Shown in pieces: positions 12,363 through 22,673 of a stretch of DNA of 64,000 bases. Source of the DNA: Streptomyces sp. TS71-3. Its GTDB lineage: Bacteria > Actinomycetota > Actinomycetes > Streptomycetales > Streptomycetaceae. Under the pieces are notes generated by a model that was given only the letters and a program-made list of their open reading frames with translations, had not been told where the DNA came from and did no database searches. The stretch spans positions 5,208,001 to 5,272,000 of the forward strand of contig NZ_BNEL01000001.1 of assembly GCF_018327685.1 (NCBI RefSeq). The letters are read 5' to 3'. Made by a program: the position numbers and the translations under genes. Position 1 is the first letter of the stretch; each line of letters begins with the position of its first letter.

Positions 12363-13514
12363 CTACCCACGCGAGCGCTGCGTCACCGCGATGCACACCA
12401 GGACCGCCAGCGCGGTGAGCGGGGCCCACACCGTCATCCGTTCGCCGAGCAGCAGCACCGACCAGACCAGGGTGAGCAGCGGCTGCGCAAGCTGGAGCTG
12501 GCTCGCCTTGGGGATGCCGATCGCTGCCATGCCCCGGTACCACACGACCATGCCGAGGAACTGCGACACGGCCGCCACCCAGAGCACCCCCGTGACACTG
12601 TGCACCGTCAGGGTCACCGGTTCCCGGCCGAGCGCGAGGAAGGCCCCGGCCATGGAGAGCGGCAGCAGCGCCACCAGGGCCCAGCCGATGACCTGCCACC
12701 CCGGCATCTCCCGGGCCAGCCGGCCGCCCTCGGTGTAGCCCGCGGCGCAGACCACCAGGGCGCCGAAGAGGTAGAGGTCCGCACTGCTCAGGGCGCCGCC
12801 GCTCTGCCCCACGGTGAAGGCGACCACCGCCGCCGCCCCGGCCAGTGCCGCACCCCAGAACGTGCGGGACGGCCGGGCACCCGTGCGCAGCGCGGAGCAC
12901 GCCGCCGTGGCCAGCGGCAGCAGGCCCACGACCACCGCCGCATGGGCCGTGCTGGACGTCCTCAGCGCCAGCGTGGTCAGGACCGGGAAGCCGATCACCA
13001 CACCCCCGCCGACCACCGCGAGGGACGCCCAGTGCCTCCGTTCGGGTGGTGCCACCCGCCGGACGGCCAGCCAGCAGCCGGCGAGTAGCCCGGCGAGCAG
13101 CGTCCGCACCGTCACCAGGGACCAGGCGCCGAACCCTTCCAGGCCCCACGCGGTAGCGGGGAAGGTGAGGGAGAAGGCGGCCACCCCGAGGCCGGCCTCC
13201 AGTGCGCCGAGCCGCGCCGGGTGGGGCCCGAGCCGCGTCGGGTGGGGCCGTTCGGAGGTGGCCGCGGAGCCCGGGGGAGTGGGGCGGGACGCTGCCGAGC
13301 CCTGCGGCGGGCCCGGGGAGTGGGGCGGATCCGAGGGGCGGGTTGCCGCTGCGGAGAAGCGCGGTTCCGCGCCGGGTGCGTCCGAGGGAGCGAGCGTCCC
13401 CGCCGGGCGGTGGCCGTCCGCAGCGCTCGGGCCGGATCGGGCCTCGGCGGAGGGGGAGCTGGAGGGGCCCACCGCTATCGGGGCCTCATCGGTAGCGCTA
13501 TCCTTAGCTCTCAT
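12363..13514 (-). CDS. EamA/DMT-family transporter
   Basis: Drug/metabolite transporter superfamily permease. From about residue 95 on there are ten hydrophobic segments in two EamA-like halves (for example SLAVVGGGVVIGFPVLTTLA and VLWVAAVSQFLGMVVWY), the second half with the GIPKASQLQLAQPLLTLVWS signature. The N-terminal 95 residues are Ser/Pro/Ala-rich and unlikely to be conserved. The start is uncertain: ATG 13514 would overlap the ATG of the divergent MocR gene; GTG 13472 is an alternative. A transporter paired head to head with a MocR regulator is a common arrangement for amine or vitamin transport. Confidence 0.85.
   Translation of the reverse strand: MRAKDSATDEAPIAVGPSSSPSAEARSGPSAADGHRPAGTLAPSDAPGAEPRFSAAATRPSDPPHSPGPPQGSAASRPTPPGSAATSERPHPTRLGPHPARLGALEAGLGVAAFSLTFPATAWGLEGFGAWSLVTVRTLLAGLLAGCWLAVRRVAPPERRHWASLAVVGGGVVIGFPVLTTLALRTSSTAHAAVVVGLLPLATAACSALRTGARPSRTFWGAALAGAAAVVAFTVGQSGGALSSADLYLFGALVVCAAGYTEGGRLAREMPGWQVIGWALVALLPLSMAGAFLALGREPVTLTVHSVTGVLWVAAVSQFLGMVVWYRGMAAIGIPKASQLQLAQPLLTLVWSVLLLGERMTVWAPLTALAVLVCIAVTQRSRG
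13471..13503. promoter_or_regulatory. Candidate MocR operator, direct repeats plus palindrome
   Basis: ACCGCTATCG at 13471-13480 and AGCGCTATCC at 13494-13503 are direct repeats 23 bases apart, and the second is centred on the palindrome TAGCGCTA (13493-13500). MocR/PdxR proteins typically bind two direct repeats about two helical turns apart in the divergent promoter. The site ends nine bases before the regulator's ATG. Confidence 0.5.
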
Positions 13515-14949
13515 GTCTGAGCGTAGCAGCGTGTCCGAGCTGGCCGAAACTCTTAGAGCCGAGCTCAACCGCTACTCACCTGGTGGAAAGCTCCCGTCGA
13601 GCCGGGCACTTGTGGAACGCTTCCGGGTCAGCCCCGTGACCGTCTCCCGGGCGCTGGCGCAGCTCGCCGCCGAGGGGCTGGTGACCACCCGGCCGGGAGC
13701 GGGGGCGTTCCGCTCCCGGCCCGCGACCGTTGTGCCCGCCACGGGTGACACCTCCTGGCAGGAGGTGGCCCTCAGCGCGGACGGCGCCACCGACGCGGTC
13801 CCGCGCACGGTCGACGCCTCCGGCCTCCTCGCCACCCTCGCCGCCGCGCCGCCCGGCGTGATCGCGTTCAACGACGGCTACCTGCACAGGTCCCTGCGCC
13901 CCGAGCGCGCCATGGCCGAGGCGCTGGCCCGGGCCGGGCGGCACCCCGGTGCGTGGGACCGGCCGCCGGTGGAGGGCCTGACCGCGCTCAGGGAGTGGTT
14001 CGCGCGCGGCATCGGAGGCGCCGTCACCGCCGAGGGCGTCCTGATCACCGCGGGCGGCCAGTCGGCGCTGACCACCGTGCTGCGCGGGCTGGCGCCGCCC
14101 GGTGCGCCGGTGCTGGTGGAGTCGCCCACCTACCCCGGCATGCTCGCCATCGCCCGTTCAGCCGGACTGCGTCCGGTACCGGTGCCGGTGGACACCGACG
14201 GGGTGCGGCCGCCTCTGCTCGCCGACGCCTTCCGGGTGACCGGGGCGCGGCTGTTCATCTGCCAGCCGCTGTTCCAGAACCCGACCGGGGCGGTGCTGGC
14301 CGGGGAGCGGCGCGGCGAGGTGCTGCGGATCGCGCGGGAGGCGGGCGCCTTCGTCGTGGAGGACGACTTCGTGCGCAGGCTCGTCCACGACGACGCGGGA
14401 CCGCTGCCCAGGCCGCTGGCGAGCGGGGACCCGGACGGCGTGGTGGTGCACGTCTGCTCCCTCACCAAGGTCACCTCGCCGAGCTTCCGGGTCTGCGCGG
14501 TGGCCGCCCGCGGCCCGGTGCTCGACCGGCTGCGCGCCATCCAGGTCGTGGAGAACTTCTTCGTGCCGAGCCCGCTCCAGGAGGCAGCGCTCGAACTCGT
14601 CGGTGCGCCCGCCTGGCACCGGCACCTGAGGTTCGTGGCCGGTGAGCTGCGGGCGCGGCGTGACGTCATGGCCACGGAACTCGCGCGGCAACTGCCCGAG
14701 TTCGAGATGCCCTACTTCCCCTCCGGCGGCTACCACCTGTGGCTACGGCTGCCGGACGGCACGGACGAGTCCGCGTGGGCGTCGGCCGTTCTGCGGGCGG
14801 GGGTCATGGTGGCGCCCGGCCGCGCCTACTTCTGCGCCGAGCCCTCCGCCTCGTACATGCGGCTGAGCTTCGCCGGGGTGGCGGACCTCGCCGAGATCAC
14901 CGAAGGCGTCCGCCGGTTGCGGCAGGCCTGGGACGAGATGCGGGGATGA
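13513..14949 (+). CDS. MocR-type regulator: GntR HTH fused to aminotransferase fold
   Basis: A 478-residue PLP-dependent transcription factor. Residues 1-72 form a GntR winged helix (LPSSRALVERFRVSPVTVSR, then GLVTTRPGAGAF); residues about 110-470 form an aminotransferase class I fold with GGQSAL near 185, QPLFQNPTGAVLAGE near 252 and the Schiff-base Lys318 in SLTKVTSPSFR. The family senses PLP or an amine ligand and controls the divergent gene, here the EamA transporter. ATG 13513 has no clear ribosome binding site and overlaps the transporter's possible ATG on the other strand; the mRNA may be leaderless. Confidence 0.88.
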   Translation: MSERSSVSELAETLRAELNRYSPGGKLPSSRALVERFRVSPVTVSRALAQLAAEGLVTTRPGAGAFRSRPATVVPATGDTSWQEVALSADGATDAVPRTVDASGLLATLAAAPPGVIAFNDGYLHRSLRPERAMAEALARAGRHPGAWDRPPVEGLTALREWFARGIGGAVTAEGVLITAGGQSALTTVLRGLAPPGAPVLVESPTYPGMLAIARSAGLRPVPVPVDTDGVRPPLLADAFRVTGARLFICQPLFQNPTGAVLAGERRGEVLRIAREAGAFVVEDDFVRRLVHDDAGPLPRPLASGDPDGVVVHVCSLTKVTSPSFRVCAVAARGPVLDRLRAIQVVENFFVPSPLQEAALELVGAPAWHRHLRFVAGELRARRDVMATELARQLPEFEMPYFPSGGYHLWLRLPDGTDESAWASAVLRAGVMVAPGRAYFCAEPSASYMRLSFAGVADLAEITEGVRRLRQAWDEMRG

Positions 14950-15027
14950 CCCGCCGGGGCCCCGGGGCCCGGGCACAAGCGGCCCGAGACCCGGGGTCTG
15001 AGATTCCGGGGCGGTACGGCTACCGGC

Positions 15028-15360
15028 TCAGGTGAACCGCACCGAGCGGATCCCCACCAGCGGGGAGCCCTGGCCCTCGTAGGGGCGCAGGACGTAGGCC
15101 GCGCCGGTGCAGGCGAAGCCGGTGAAGACGGTGGCGTACGAACTGGTCAGGTTCCGCGGCGAGTAGGCAGGGGACAGTCCCGGCGAGGGAATGGTGACGC
15201 ACTGTCCGCTCGGGGGGTCGACCAGCGCGGTGGTGTACGGGCCTGCCCCGGTCTCGTAGACGTATGCGAAGGTGCCGGTGGCCGCGTTCGCCGAGGTGGG
15301 CAACGTGAGCAGGAGCCCGAGCGAGCCGATGGCACCGGCCAGAGCGTGGCGAAGACGCAT
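15028..15360 (-). CDS. Small secreted protein, unknown
   Basis: A 110-residue precursor with a clear Sec signal peptide: MRLRH, a hydrophobic core (ALAGAIGSLGLLLTL) and an ANA/ATG cleavage site after residue 26. The mature 84 residues are rich in Tyr, Thr, Ser and Pro, have two Cys (in SGQCVTI and GFACTG) that could form one disulphide, and end SPLVGIRSVRFT. The size and beta-rich pattern recall small extracellular beta proteins such as Streptomyces protease inhibitors or betagamma-crystallin folds, but I do not recognise the family. GAAGGA lies upstream of ATG 15360. Confidence 0.75.
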   Translation of the reverse strand: MRLRHALAGAIGSLGLLLTLPTSANAATGTFAYVYETGAGPYTTALVDPPSGQCVTIPSPGLSPAYSPRNLTSSYATVFTGFACTGAAYVLRPYEGQGSPLVGIRSVRFT

Positions 15361-15536
15361 GAGGTGTGTCCTTCCGTCGTGTCGCCCGTCCGCGGCAGGC
15401 AGCGGAAGCCGGGGTGCGGACCGGTGCGACGTCGTCGCACGAGATCTAAGCGGTGCTGTCGCCCTGCCCTCGGCGTTGACGTGCGAGGAGCACACCAAAG
15501 GAGCAATACGTCATTCCATGATATTCAAGGAAATTT

Positions 15537-16262
15537 CTACCATATGGTCTGTTCGGGGCGCGGTTCCACGGGCGTGCCGCCGCGGTCGGATGCGTGGCCG
15601 AAAGCCGTGTCCCGTCGCGTGTACTCGGTGACGAGGAGCTGGTCCTTGGCGGGCCCGGCGACCCGCCAGACCGTGCGCCAGCGGTCGGGTCCGAGGACCG
15701 TGAACTCGCCCCGGTAGTCGTCCGCCGCACAGGGGTGGTGGGCGATGTGGTGGCCGGAGGTCAGGTCCAGATCGTGGAAGGGGCGGCCGTCGGTGAACTC
15801 GACGTGGCCGGTGCCGGCCCGCTCGCCGGGCAGGAACCGCAGCACGCGCTCGGCCGGGCGGGATGTGCCCTGCCAGGTGAACGTCCCGGCCTCCCGGCTC
15901 AGCAGCCCCCGGCCGGTGCCGGGCGCGCCGGCGGCCGCACCGGGCTCCGGGGGCTCCGAGAGGACCCCGCTCCCGGCGGCGGGGGCGGCGGGCGGTTCGC
16001 CCCCACCGCTCTCCCCGTACCCGTTCGCGCCCGCCGCGGGAGGAAGCGGTGCGAACACCGTGGTGCCCGTGAACGTGCCCTCCGCGCCGCTCGCGGCATC
16101 CCGCACCGTGCGCTCCACATGCCAGGTGCCGGCGAGGTAGCCGAGCAGGTCGGGCACGGGTACGGCGCCGGCCTCGGGTATGACGCCGGTGCCCGCGACC
16201 GCGGTGCCCGGGCGGCCCGCCGCGGCGGCCCCGGGGCCTTGGGGGTGCGAGGAGGAGTCCAT
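15537..16262 (-). CDS. DUF6314-like protein
   Basis: A 241-residue cytosolic protein that begins, after a 35-residue Gly/Ala leader, with the pattern DLLGYLAGTWHVERTVRDAA, then GTFTGTTVF, and ends with RTVWRVAGPAKDQLLVTEY. This matches my memory of the actinobacterial DUF6314 family, a small calycin/lipocalin-like beta-barrel of unknown role. A Gly/Ala/Pro-rich insertion of about 55 residues (around 75-130) splits the domain, which is odd. The gap before its neighbour (15361-15536) is locally A+T-rich around 15500-15545. Confidence 0.65.
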   Translation of the reverse strand: MDSSSHPQGPGAAAAGRPGTAVAGTGVIPEAGAVPVPDLLGYLAGTWHVERTVRDAASGAEGTFTGTTVFAPLPPAAGANGYGESGGGEPPAAPAAGSGVLSEPPEPGAAAGAPGTGRGLLSREAGTFTWQGTSRPAERVLRFLPGERAGTGHVEFTDGRPFHDLDLTSGHHIAHHPCAADDYRGEFTVLGPDRWRTVWRVAGPAKDQLLVTEYTRRDTAFGHASDRGGTPVEPRPEQTIW

Positions 16263-16518
16263 GCGGCCACCGTAGGACGCCGGGCCGGGGCGGGGCCAGG
16301 TGCCCGCAGCGCGCAGCGGTGTCAGGCCGCGCCGCCGTAGCGGAGGTAGACCGTTCGCCGACACCGTGAACGAGCGGATCGGCCTGGCCACACCGGTCTC
16401 GTTCCCGAAGGGCCGAGAATCCGTGGGGGCGGACCGCGCAGGAGGCCGGAACTCATCGCTCCCGCCCCACGTCGTCGGCCGGTTTTCCGTCGGCCCCGTT
16501 TCCCGGCCCGTGCGACGC

Positions 16519-16535
16519 TAGCGTTGGGCCCCGTG
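16519..16535 (+). promoter_or_regulatory. Possible leaderless promoter (-10 TAGCGT, start GTG)
   Basis: TAGCGT at 16519-16524 is a good Streptomyces -10 hexamer, and GTG 16533 begins eight bases after it, where transcription would start. No ribosome binding site lies between. This is the layout of leaderless actinobacterial transcripts. Confidence 0.45.
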
Positions 16536-17054
16536 ATCGTATGGCTCAACGGCACCCACGGCGCGGGCAAGACGACGACCAGTGCACTCGTGCAGCCGCT
16601 GGTCCCGAACTCGCGGGTGTTCGACGCCGAGAAGGTCGGCGAGACGCTCATGGACATCAAGCCGGAGCTGCCCTGGACGGGCAACTTCCAGCACTGGCCG
16701 CCGTGGCGGCCGCTCGTCGTCGAGACCGCCCGCCACGTACTCGACTACACCGGCGGCACCCTCGTGATCCCCATGACCGTCCTGGTCGAGCAGTACTGGC
16801 GCGAGATCAGCACGGGCCTCGCCCGCCATGGCATTCCGGTACGGCACTTCGTCCTCCACGCCGACCAGGACACCCTCCGCGGGCGCATCCAGGGGGACGC
16901 CGTCCTCGGCCCGTCCACGTTCCGCCTCGCCTACCTCGAGCCCTACGCCGAGGCGGCCCGCACATGGCTGCACGCGGAGGGTGAGGTCGTCGACACCACG
17001 CACCTCACGCCCGCCGAGGCCGCCCTCCGGATCGCGGAGGCCGTCAAGAGCTGA
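16533..17054 (+). CDS. P-loop ATPase/kinase, TmrB-like
   Basis: A 173-residue small NTPase. The Walker A motif GTHGAGKTT is at residues 7-15; QYWREISTGLARHG and a later HADQDTLRGRI fit the lid and arginine-bearing region of shikimate/adenylate-type kinases. The sequence resembles tunicamycin-resistance TmrB homologues and the AAA_33/SKI groups found across Streptomyces; substrate unknown. GTG 16533 places the P-loop at the usual distance and fits a leaderless message. It stands alone, upstream of argC, and I would not infer an arginine-related role. Confidence 0.78.
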   Translation: MIVWLNGTHGAGKTTTSALVQPLVPNSRVFDAEKVGETLMDIKPELPWTGNFQHWPPWRPLVVETARHVLDYTGGTLVIPMTVLVEQYWREISTGLARHGIPVRHFVLHADQDTLRGRIQGDAVLGPSTFRLAYLEPYAEAARTWLHAEGEVVDTTHLTPAEAALRIAEAVKS

Positions 17055-17194
17055 GGTCCGCCTGCCCGGCGACAGCAGCGCGGGAGCGGCCGCAGAGAAC
17101 GATCCTTCCGACGTCAGGATCCGCGAGCCGGCGCGCCCGTCCACCGACCAGGACTCTCGGTCACGGGCCGAGTCGGGAGTGTGAACCAGACCTC

Positions 17195-18277
<1,083 letters not shown>

Positions 18278-18419
18278 ACCGGACACGCCTCTCACCGGCC
18301 GCCACGGGAGCACCCACCACCGCCGCCCGCCGGGCCGCGGCACAAGCCACACACCAGGGCCGGGCGGCGGCGTACGTGCGCCCGTGCTCCGCAGGTGACG
18401 CAGCCAACGAGGAGACGCA

Positions 18420-19577
18420 GTGACCGTCACAGCCGCCAAGGGCTTCAAGGCCGCGGGCGTCGCCGCCGGGATCAAGGACAGCGGCGGGCTCGACCTCGCC
18501 CTCGTCGTCAACACCGGCCCCCGCCTCGCCGCCGCGGGCGTCTTCACCTCGAACCGGGTGAAGGCCGCCCCGGTCCTCTGGTCCGAGCAGGTGCTCGCCG
18601 GCGGGCAGGTGTCCGCGGTGGTGCTCAACTCCGGCGGCGCCAACGCCTGCACGGGCCCCGCGGGCTTCCAGGACACCCACGCCACCGCCGAGCACGCCGC
18701 CGAGGTGCTCGACGGCCACAGCGCGGCCGAGATCGCCGTCGCCTCCACCGGCCTGATCGGCCTGCGGTTGCCGATGGACAAGCTGCTGCCCGGCGTGGAC
18801 CAGGCCGCGGCCGAACTGTCCGAGCACGGCGGCGAGAAGGCCGCCCTCGCCATCATGACCACCGACACCGTCCACAAGACCGCGGTCGTGCGCGGCGAGG
18901 GCGGCTGGACGGTGGGCGGCATGGCCAAGGGCGCCGGCATGCTCGCACCGGGCCTCGCCACCATGCTCGTCGTGCTCACCACCGACGCCGACCTGGCCCC
19001 CGAGGCGCTCGACAAGGCGCTGCGCACGGCCACCCGCACCACCTTCGACCGCGTCGACTCCGACGGCTGCATGTCGACGAACGACACCGTGCTGCTGCTC
19101 GCCTCCGGAGCCTGTGGCACCACCCCCGGGCTCGACGAGTTCGCCGAGGCGGTGCGGACCGTCTGCGACGACCTCGGCCGCCAGCTCATCCGCGACGCCG
19201 AGGGCGCCAGCAAGGACATCAGGATCGACGTCGTCGGCGCTGCCAGCGAGGACGACGCCGTCGAGGTCGGCCGCTCCATCGCCCGGAACAACCTCCTCAA
19301 GTGCGCCATCCACGGCGAGGACCCGAACTGGGGGCGGGTCCTCTCCGCGATCGGCACCACCTCCGCCGTCTTCGAGCCCGACCGGCTGAACGTCGCCATC
19401 AACGGCGTCTGGGTCTGCCGCGGCGGCTCGGTCGGCGAGGACCGCGACCTCGTCGACATGCGCTACCGCGAGGTCACCGTCACCGCCGACCTCGCCGCGG
19501 GCCCCGCCTCCGCCACGATCTGGACCAACGACCTGACCGCCGACTACGTCCACGAGAACAGCGCGTACTCGTCCTAG
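18420..19577 (+). CDS. argJ: Bifunctional ornithine acetyltransferase / N-acetylglutamate synthase
   Basis: ArgJ recycles the acetyl group from N-acetylornithine to glutamate and, if bifunctional, also makes N-acetylglutamate from acetyl-CoA. It has 385 residues. The self-cleavage site is visible in KGAGMLAPGLATMLVVLTT, with Thr181 becoming the N-terminal nucleophile of the beta chain. The C-terminal NDLTADYVHENSAYSS is typical. GTG 18420 has GGAG at 18411-18414. The acetyl cycle explains why no argE is needed here. Mono- versus bifunctionality cannot be read from sequence alone. Confidence 0.96.
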   Translation: MTVTAAKGFKAAGVAAGIKDSGGLDLALVVNTGPRLAAAGVFTSNRVKAAPVLWSEQVLAGGQVSAVVLNSGGANACTGPAGFQDTHATAEHAAEVLDGHSAAEIAVASTGLIGLRLPMDKLLPGVDQAAAELSEHGGEKAALAIMTTDTVHKTAVVRGEGGWTVGGMAKGAGMLAPGLATMLVVLTTDADLAPEALDKALRTATRTTFDRVDSDGCMSTNDTVLLLASGACGTTPGLDEFAEAVRTVCDDLGRQLIRDAEGASKDIRIDVVGAASEDDAVEVGRSIARNNLLKCAIHGEDPNWGRVLSAIGTTSAVFEPDRLNVAINGVWVCRGGSVGEDRDLVDMRYREVTVTADLAAGPASATIWTNDLTADYVHENSAYSS

Positions 19578-19715
19578 CTCCATGAACCGACATGCCGCAG
19601 CGCACTCCCGTGCCCCGACCGGGCGCCACCGCGCCGCCCGCCCCGCACCCGCGGGACCGGGCGCCGGGCGCTCGCGGCCCGTCCCCCCGTCCCCCGGCCC
19701 GAAGGTCCCGACCGT

Positions 19716-20657
19716 ATGACCACTCGCCAGCACACCGCACTGCCCAAGGCACAGATCCTCATCGAGGCACTGCCCTGGCTGACCCGGCACCACGGCAAGA
19801 CGATCGTGATCAAGTTCGGCGGCAACGCCATGGTGGACGACGAGCTGAAGGCCGCCTTCGCCCAGGACGTCGTCTTCCTGCGGCACGCCGGGCTCAAGCC
19901 CGTCGTGGTGCACGGCGGCGGGCCCCAGATCAACGCCCAGCTCGACCGGCACGGCCTGGTCTCCGAGTTCAAGGCGGGGCTCAGGGTCACCACTCCGGAG
20001 GCCATGGACGTGGTCCGCATGGTGCTCGCCGGGCAGGTGCAGCGCGAGCTCGTCGGCCTGCTCAACCGCCACGGCCCCTTCGCCGTCGGCCTCACCGGCG
20101 AGGACGCGCACACCATGACCGCCACCAAGCACCGCCCCAGGATCGACGGCGAACTCGTCGACATAGGGCGGGTGGGCGAGATCACCCGGATCGACACCGG
20201 AGCCGTCGAGGCGCTGCTCTCGGACGGCCGGATCCCGGTGGTGTCGTCCATCGCACGCTCCGCCGACGACGGCCACGTCTACAACGTCAACGCCGACACC
20301 GCCGCCGCCGCGCTCGCCGCCGCGCTGAAGGCCGAGACGCTGATGGTCCTCACCGACGTCGAGGGCCTCTACGAGGACTGGCCCAACAGCGACGACGTGA
20401 TCAGCAGGCTCACCGCGACCCAGCTGGAGAAGCTGCTTCCCGAGCTGGCCAGCGGCATGGTCCCGAAGATGGAGGGCTGCCTGCACGCGGTACGGGGCGG
20501 CGTCACCACCGCCCGCGTCATCGACGGCCGCGTCCAGCACTCGATCCTGCTGGAGATCTTCACCGACGAAGGCATCGGCACGATGGTCGTGCCCGACGAC
20601 CCCGCCACCACGCACGCACCGCAGAACACGCAGGCACCGCAGAAGGGGACCGCATGA
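19716..20657 (+). CDS. argB: Acetylglutamate kinase
   Basis: N-acetylglutamate kinase, amino-acid-kinase family, 313 residues. The phosphate-binding glycine loops [12 protein letters not shown] and [13 protein letters not shown] are near residues 29-40 and 67-79. An N-terminal helix before the first strand ([20 protein letters not shown]) and the late [12 protein letters not shown] are features of arginine-inhibitable hexameric enzymes, so feedback control by arginine is likely. Its stop overlaps the start of argD (ATGA). A tail of about 20 residues after MVVPDD is Thr/Pro/Gln-rich and unusual. Confidence 0.96.
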   Translation: MTTRQHTALPKAQILIEALPWLTRHHGKTIVIKFGGNAMVDDELKAAFAQDVVFLRHAGLKPVVVHGGGPQINAQLDRHGLVSEFKAGLRVTTPEAMDVVRMVLAGQVQRELVGLLNRHGPFAVGLTGEDAHTMTATKHRPRIDGELVDIGRVGEITRIDTGAVEALLSDGRIPVVSSIARSADDGHVYNVNADTAAAALAAALKAETLMVLTDVEGLYEDWPNSDDVISRLTATQLEKLLPELASGMVPKMEGCLHAVRGGVTTARVIDGRVQHSILLEIFTDEGIGTMVVPDDPATTHAPQNTQAPQKGTA

Positions 20658-22003
20658 CCACCACAGGCACCGGCGGAGCGAGCGGCACCACCGGAGCGGA
20701 CGAGGCCACCGGCACCGCCGCCGTCGCGACCAGCGGCACCGCCCCCGCCCCCGTGCGCACCGCCGCCGAGGGAGCGGCCGACGGCAACGCCTCGCTCGTG
20801 CGCCGCTGGCAGGGCGCGCTCATGAACAACTACGGCACCCCGAGCGTGCCGCTGGTGCGCGGCGAGGGCGCCCGGCTCTGGGACGCCGAGGGCAAGGTCT
20901 ACCTGGACTTCGTGGGCGGTATCGCCGTGAACGCCCTGGGGCACGCCCACCCCGCCGTCGTGGAGGCCGTCAGCCGCCAGATCGCCTCCCTCGGCCACGT
21001 CTCCAACCTCTTCGTCGCCGAGCCGCCCGTCGCGCTCGCCGAGCGGCTGCTCCAGCTCTTCGGCCGGGACGGGCGCGTGTTCTTCTGCAACTCCGGCGCC
21101 GAGGCCGTCGAGGGCGCCTTCAAGATCGGGCGGCTGACCGGCCGTACCCGCATGGTCGCCACCGACGGCGGCTTCCACGGCCGCACCATGGGCGCGCTCG
21201 CCCTCACCGGACAGCCCGGCAAGCGGCAGCCGTTCCTGCCGCTGCCCGGGGACGTCACGCATGTCCCGTACGGGGACGCGGAGGCGCTGCGCGCCGCGGT
21301 CACCGAGGACACCGCGCTGGTCGTCATCGAGCCGATCCAGGGCGAGAACGGCGTGGTCGTGCCGCCCGCCGGCTACCTCCGCGCGGCCCGGGAGATCACC
21401 CGTGCCACCGGCGCGCTCCTGGTGCTGGACGAGGTGCAGACCGGCATCGGCCGCACCGGCCACTGGTTCGAGCACCAGGCGCACGACGGCGTCGACCCCG
21501 ACATCGTCACCCTGGCCAAGGGCCTCGGCGGTGGCCTGCCGATCGGCGCCACCGTCGCCTTCGGCGACGCCGCGGGCCTGCTCGGGCCCGGCCAGCACGG
21601 CACCACCTTCGGCGGCAACCCCGTCGCCTGCGCGGCCGGCCTCGCCGTCCTCGACACCATCGCGGCCGACGGGCTGCTGGAGAACGTCAAGCGGGCGGGG
21701 GAGCGCCTGCGGGACGGCATCGAGGGCGCCGGCGGCACCGGCGGCACCGGAAAGCACCCACTGGTCAGCCATGTCAGGGGTGCCGGGCTGCTGCTGGGTA
21801 TCGTGCTCACCGAGCCCGTCGCGCCCCAGGTGCAACAGGCGGCTCAGGACGCCGGCCTCCTGGTCAACGCGCCCGCCCCCGACGTCGTACGGCTGATGCC
21901 GCCGCTGACCCTAGGCGACGAGGAGGTGGACGCCTTCCTCCGGGCGCTGCCCGGCGTTCTCAACAGCGTGAACCAGCAGGGGGAAGGGCCGGCCCGAGAA
22001 TGA
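20654..22003 (+). CDS. argD: Acetylornithine aminotransferase
   Basis: PLP-dependent class III aminotransferase that converts N-acetylglutamate semialdehyde to N-acetylornithine. It has 449 residues from the overlapping ATG 20654. The PLP Lys289 is in [13 protein letters not shown], with [14 protein letters not shown] before it and [16 protein letters not shown] after it. The first 50 residues are an Ala/Thr/Gly-rich stretch not seen in the usual 400-residue ArgD, which normally begins close to [19 protein letters not shown]. Either this is a disordered extension or translation starts further in; the four-base overlap with argB favours the long form. Confidence 0.94.
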   Translation: MTTTGTGGASGTTGADEATGTAAVATSGTAPAPVRTAAEGAADGNASLVRRWQGALMNNYGTPSVPLVRGEGARLWDAEGKVYLDFVGGIAVNALGHAHPAVVEAVSRQIASLGHVSNLFVAEPPVALAERLLQLFGRDGRVFFCNSGAEAVEGAFKIGRLTGRTRMVATDGGFHGRTMGALALTGQPGKRQPFLPLPGDVTHVPYGDAEALRAAVTEDTALVVIEPIQGENGVVVPPAGYLRAAREITRATGALLVLDEVQTGIGRTGHWFEHQAHDGVDPDIVTLAKGLGGGLPIGATVAFGDAAGLLGPGQHGTTFGGNPVACAAGLAVLDTIAADGLLENVKRAGERLRDGIEGAGGTGGTGKHPLVSHVRGAGLLLGIVLTEPVAPQVQQAAQDAGLLVNAPAPDVVRLMPPLTLGDEEVDAFLRALPGVLNSVNQQGEGPARE

Positions 22004-22022
22004 TCCGGAGACTGAGACGACG

Positions 22023-22565
22023 ATGAGCCAGCCGCAGGACCACGGACCCGAGCACGGCGGGCCCGCCGTGCCGCAGACCCGCACCGCCCGCCACCGCCGC
22101 ATCGTGGACATCCTCAACCGTCTGCCGGTGCGCTCGCAGAGCCAGTTGGCGAAGCTCCTCGCGGACGACGGACTCACCGTCACCCAGGCCACGCTCTCCC
22201 GCGACCTGGACGAGCTCAACGCCGTGAAGATCCGCAACGCTGAGGGCGACCTCATCTACGCGGTGCCCAGCGAGGGAGGATTCCGCACCCCGCGCGCGCC
22301 GCTGGGCGAGTCGGCGAAGGAGGAGCGGATGCGGCGGCTCTCCGCGGAACTGCTGATCTCCGCGGAGGCCTCCGCCAACCTCGTGGTCCTGCGCACCCCG
22401 CCGGGTGCCGCCCAGTTCCTCGCCTCGGCCATCGACCAGGCCGAGTTGCACGACATCCTCGGCACCATCGCGGGCGACGACACCCTGCTCCTGATCAGCC
22501 GGCAGCCGACCGGAGGCCAGGCACTGGCGGACCATCTGCTGAGGCTCGCGCAGAACGACCACTGA
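22023..22565 (+). CDS. argR: Arginine repressor ArgR
   Basis: Arginine-responsive hexameric repressor, 180 residues. Residues about 22-85 form the winged-helix DNA-binding domain with [20 protein letters not shown] and [13 protein letters not shown]; the C-terminal oligomerisation and arginine-binding domain ends in [15 protein letters not shown] 22023 follows argD by 19 bases. As the last gene of argCJBDR it should repress its own operon and argG through the ARG boxes noted in this window. It ends before a strong two-way terminator. Confidence 0.96.
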   Translation: MSQPQDHGPEHGGPAVPQTRTARHRRIVDILNRLPVRSQSQLAKLLADDGLTVTQATLSRDLDELNAVKIRNAEGDLIYAVPSEGGFRTPRAPLGESAKEERMRRLSAELLISAEASANLVVLRTPPGAAQFLASAIDQAELHDILGTIAGDDTLLLISRQPTGGQALADHLLRLAQNDH

Positions 22566-22606
22566 ACCTTCGGCGGTCGCGGGACAGGGGGTCGGGGGAC
22601 CGGGAT

Positions 22607-22664
22607 CGCGGGACCGGCCGGTCGGGTGAGTCCGACCGGCCGGTCGGGTAAGTCCGGTCCCGCG
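22607..22664. terminator. Bidirectional terminator, nested hairpins
   Basis: Between the convergent argR and the transporter gene there is a perfect 12-bp stem (22614-22625 with 22632-22643) around the loop GTGAGT, and an alternative outer 11-bp pair CGCGGGACCGG (22607-22617) with CCGGTCCCGCG (22654-22664). The near-symmetry serves both strands. Confidence 0.75.
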
Positions 22665-22673
22665 ACCGCCCGT

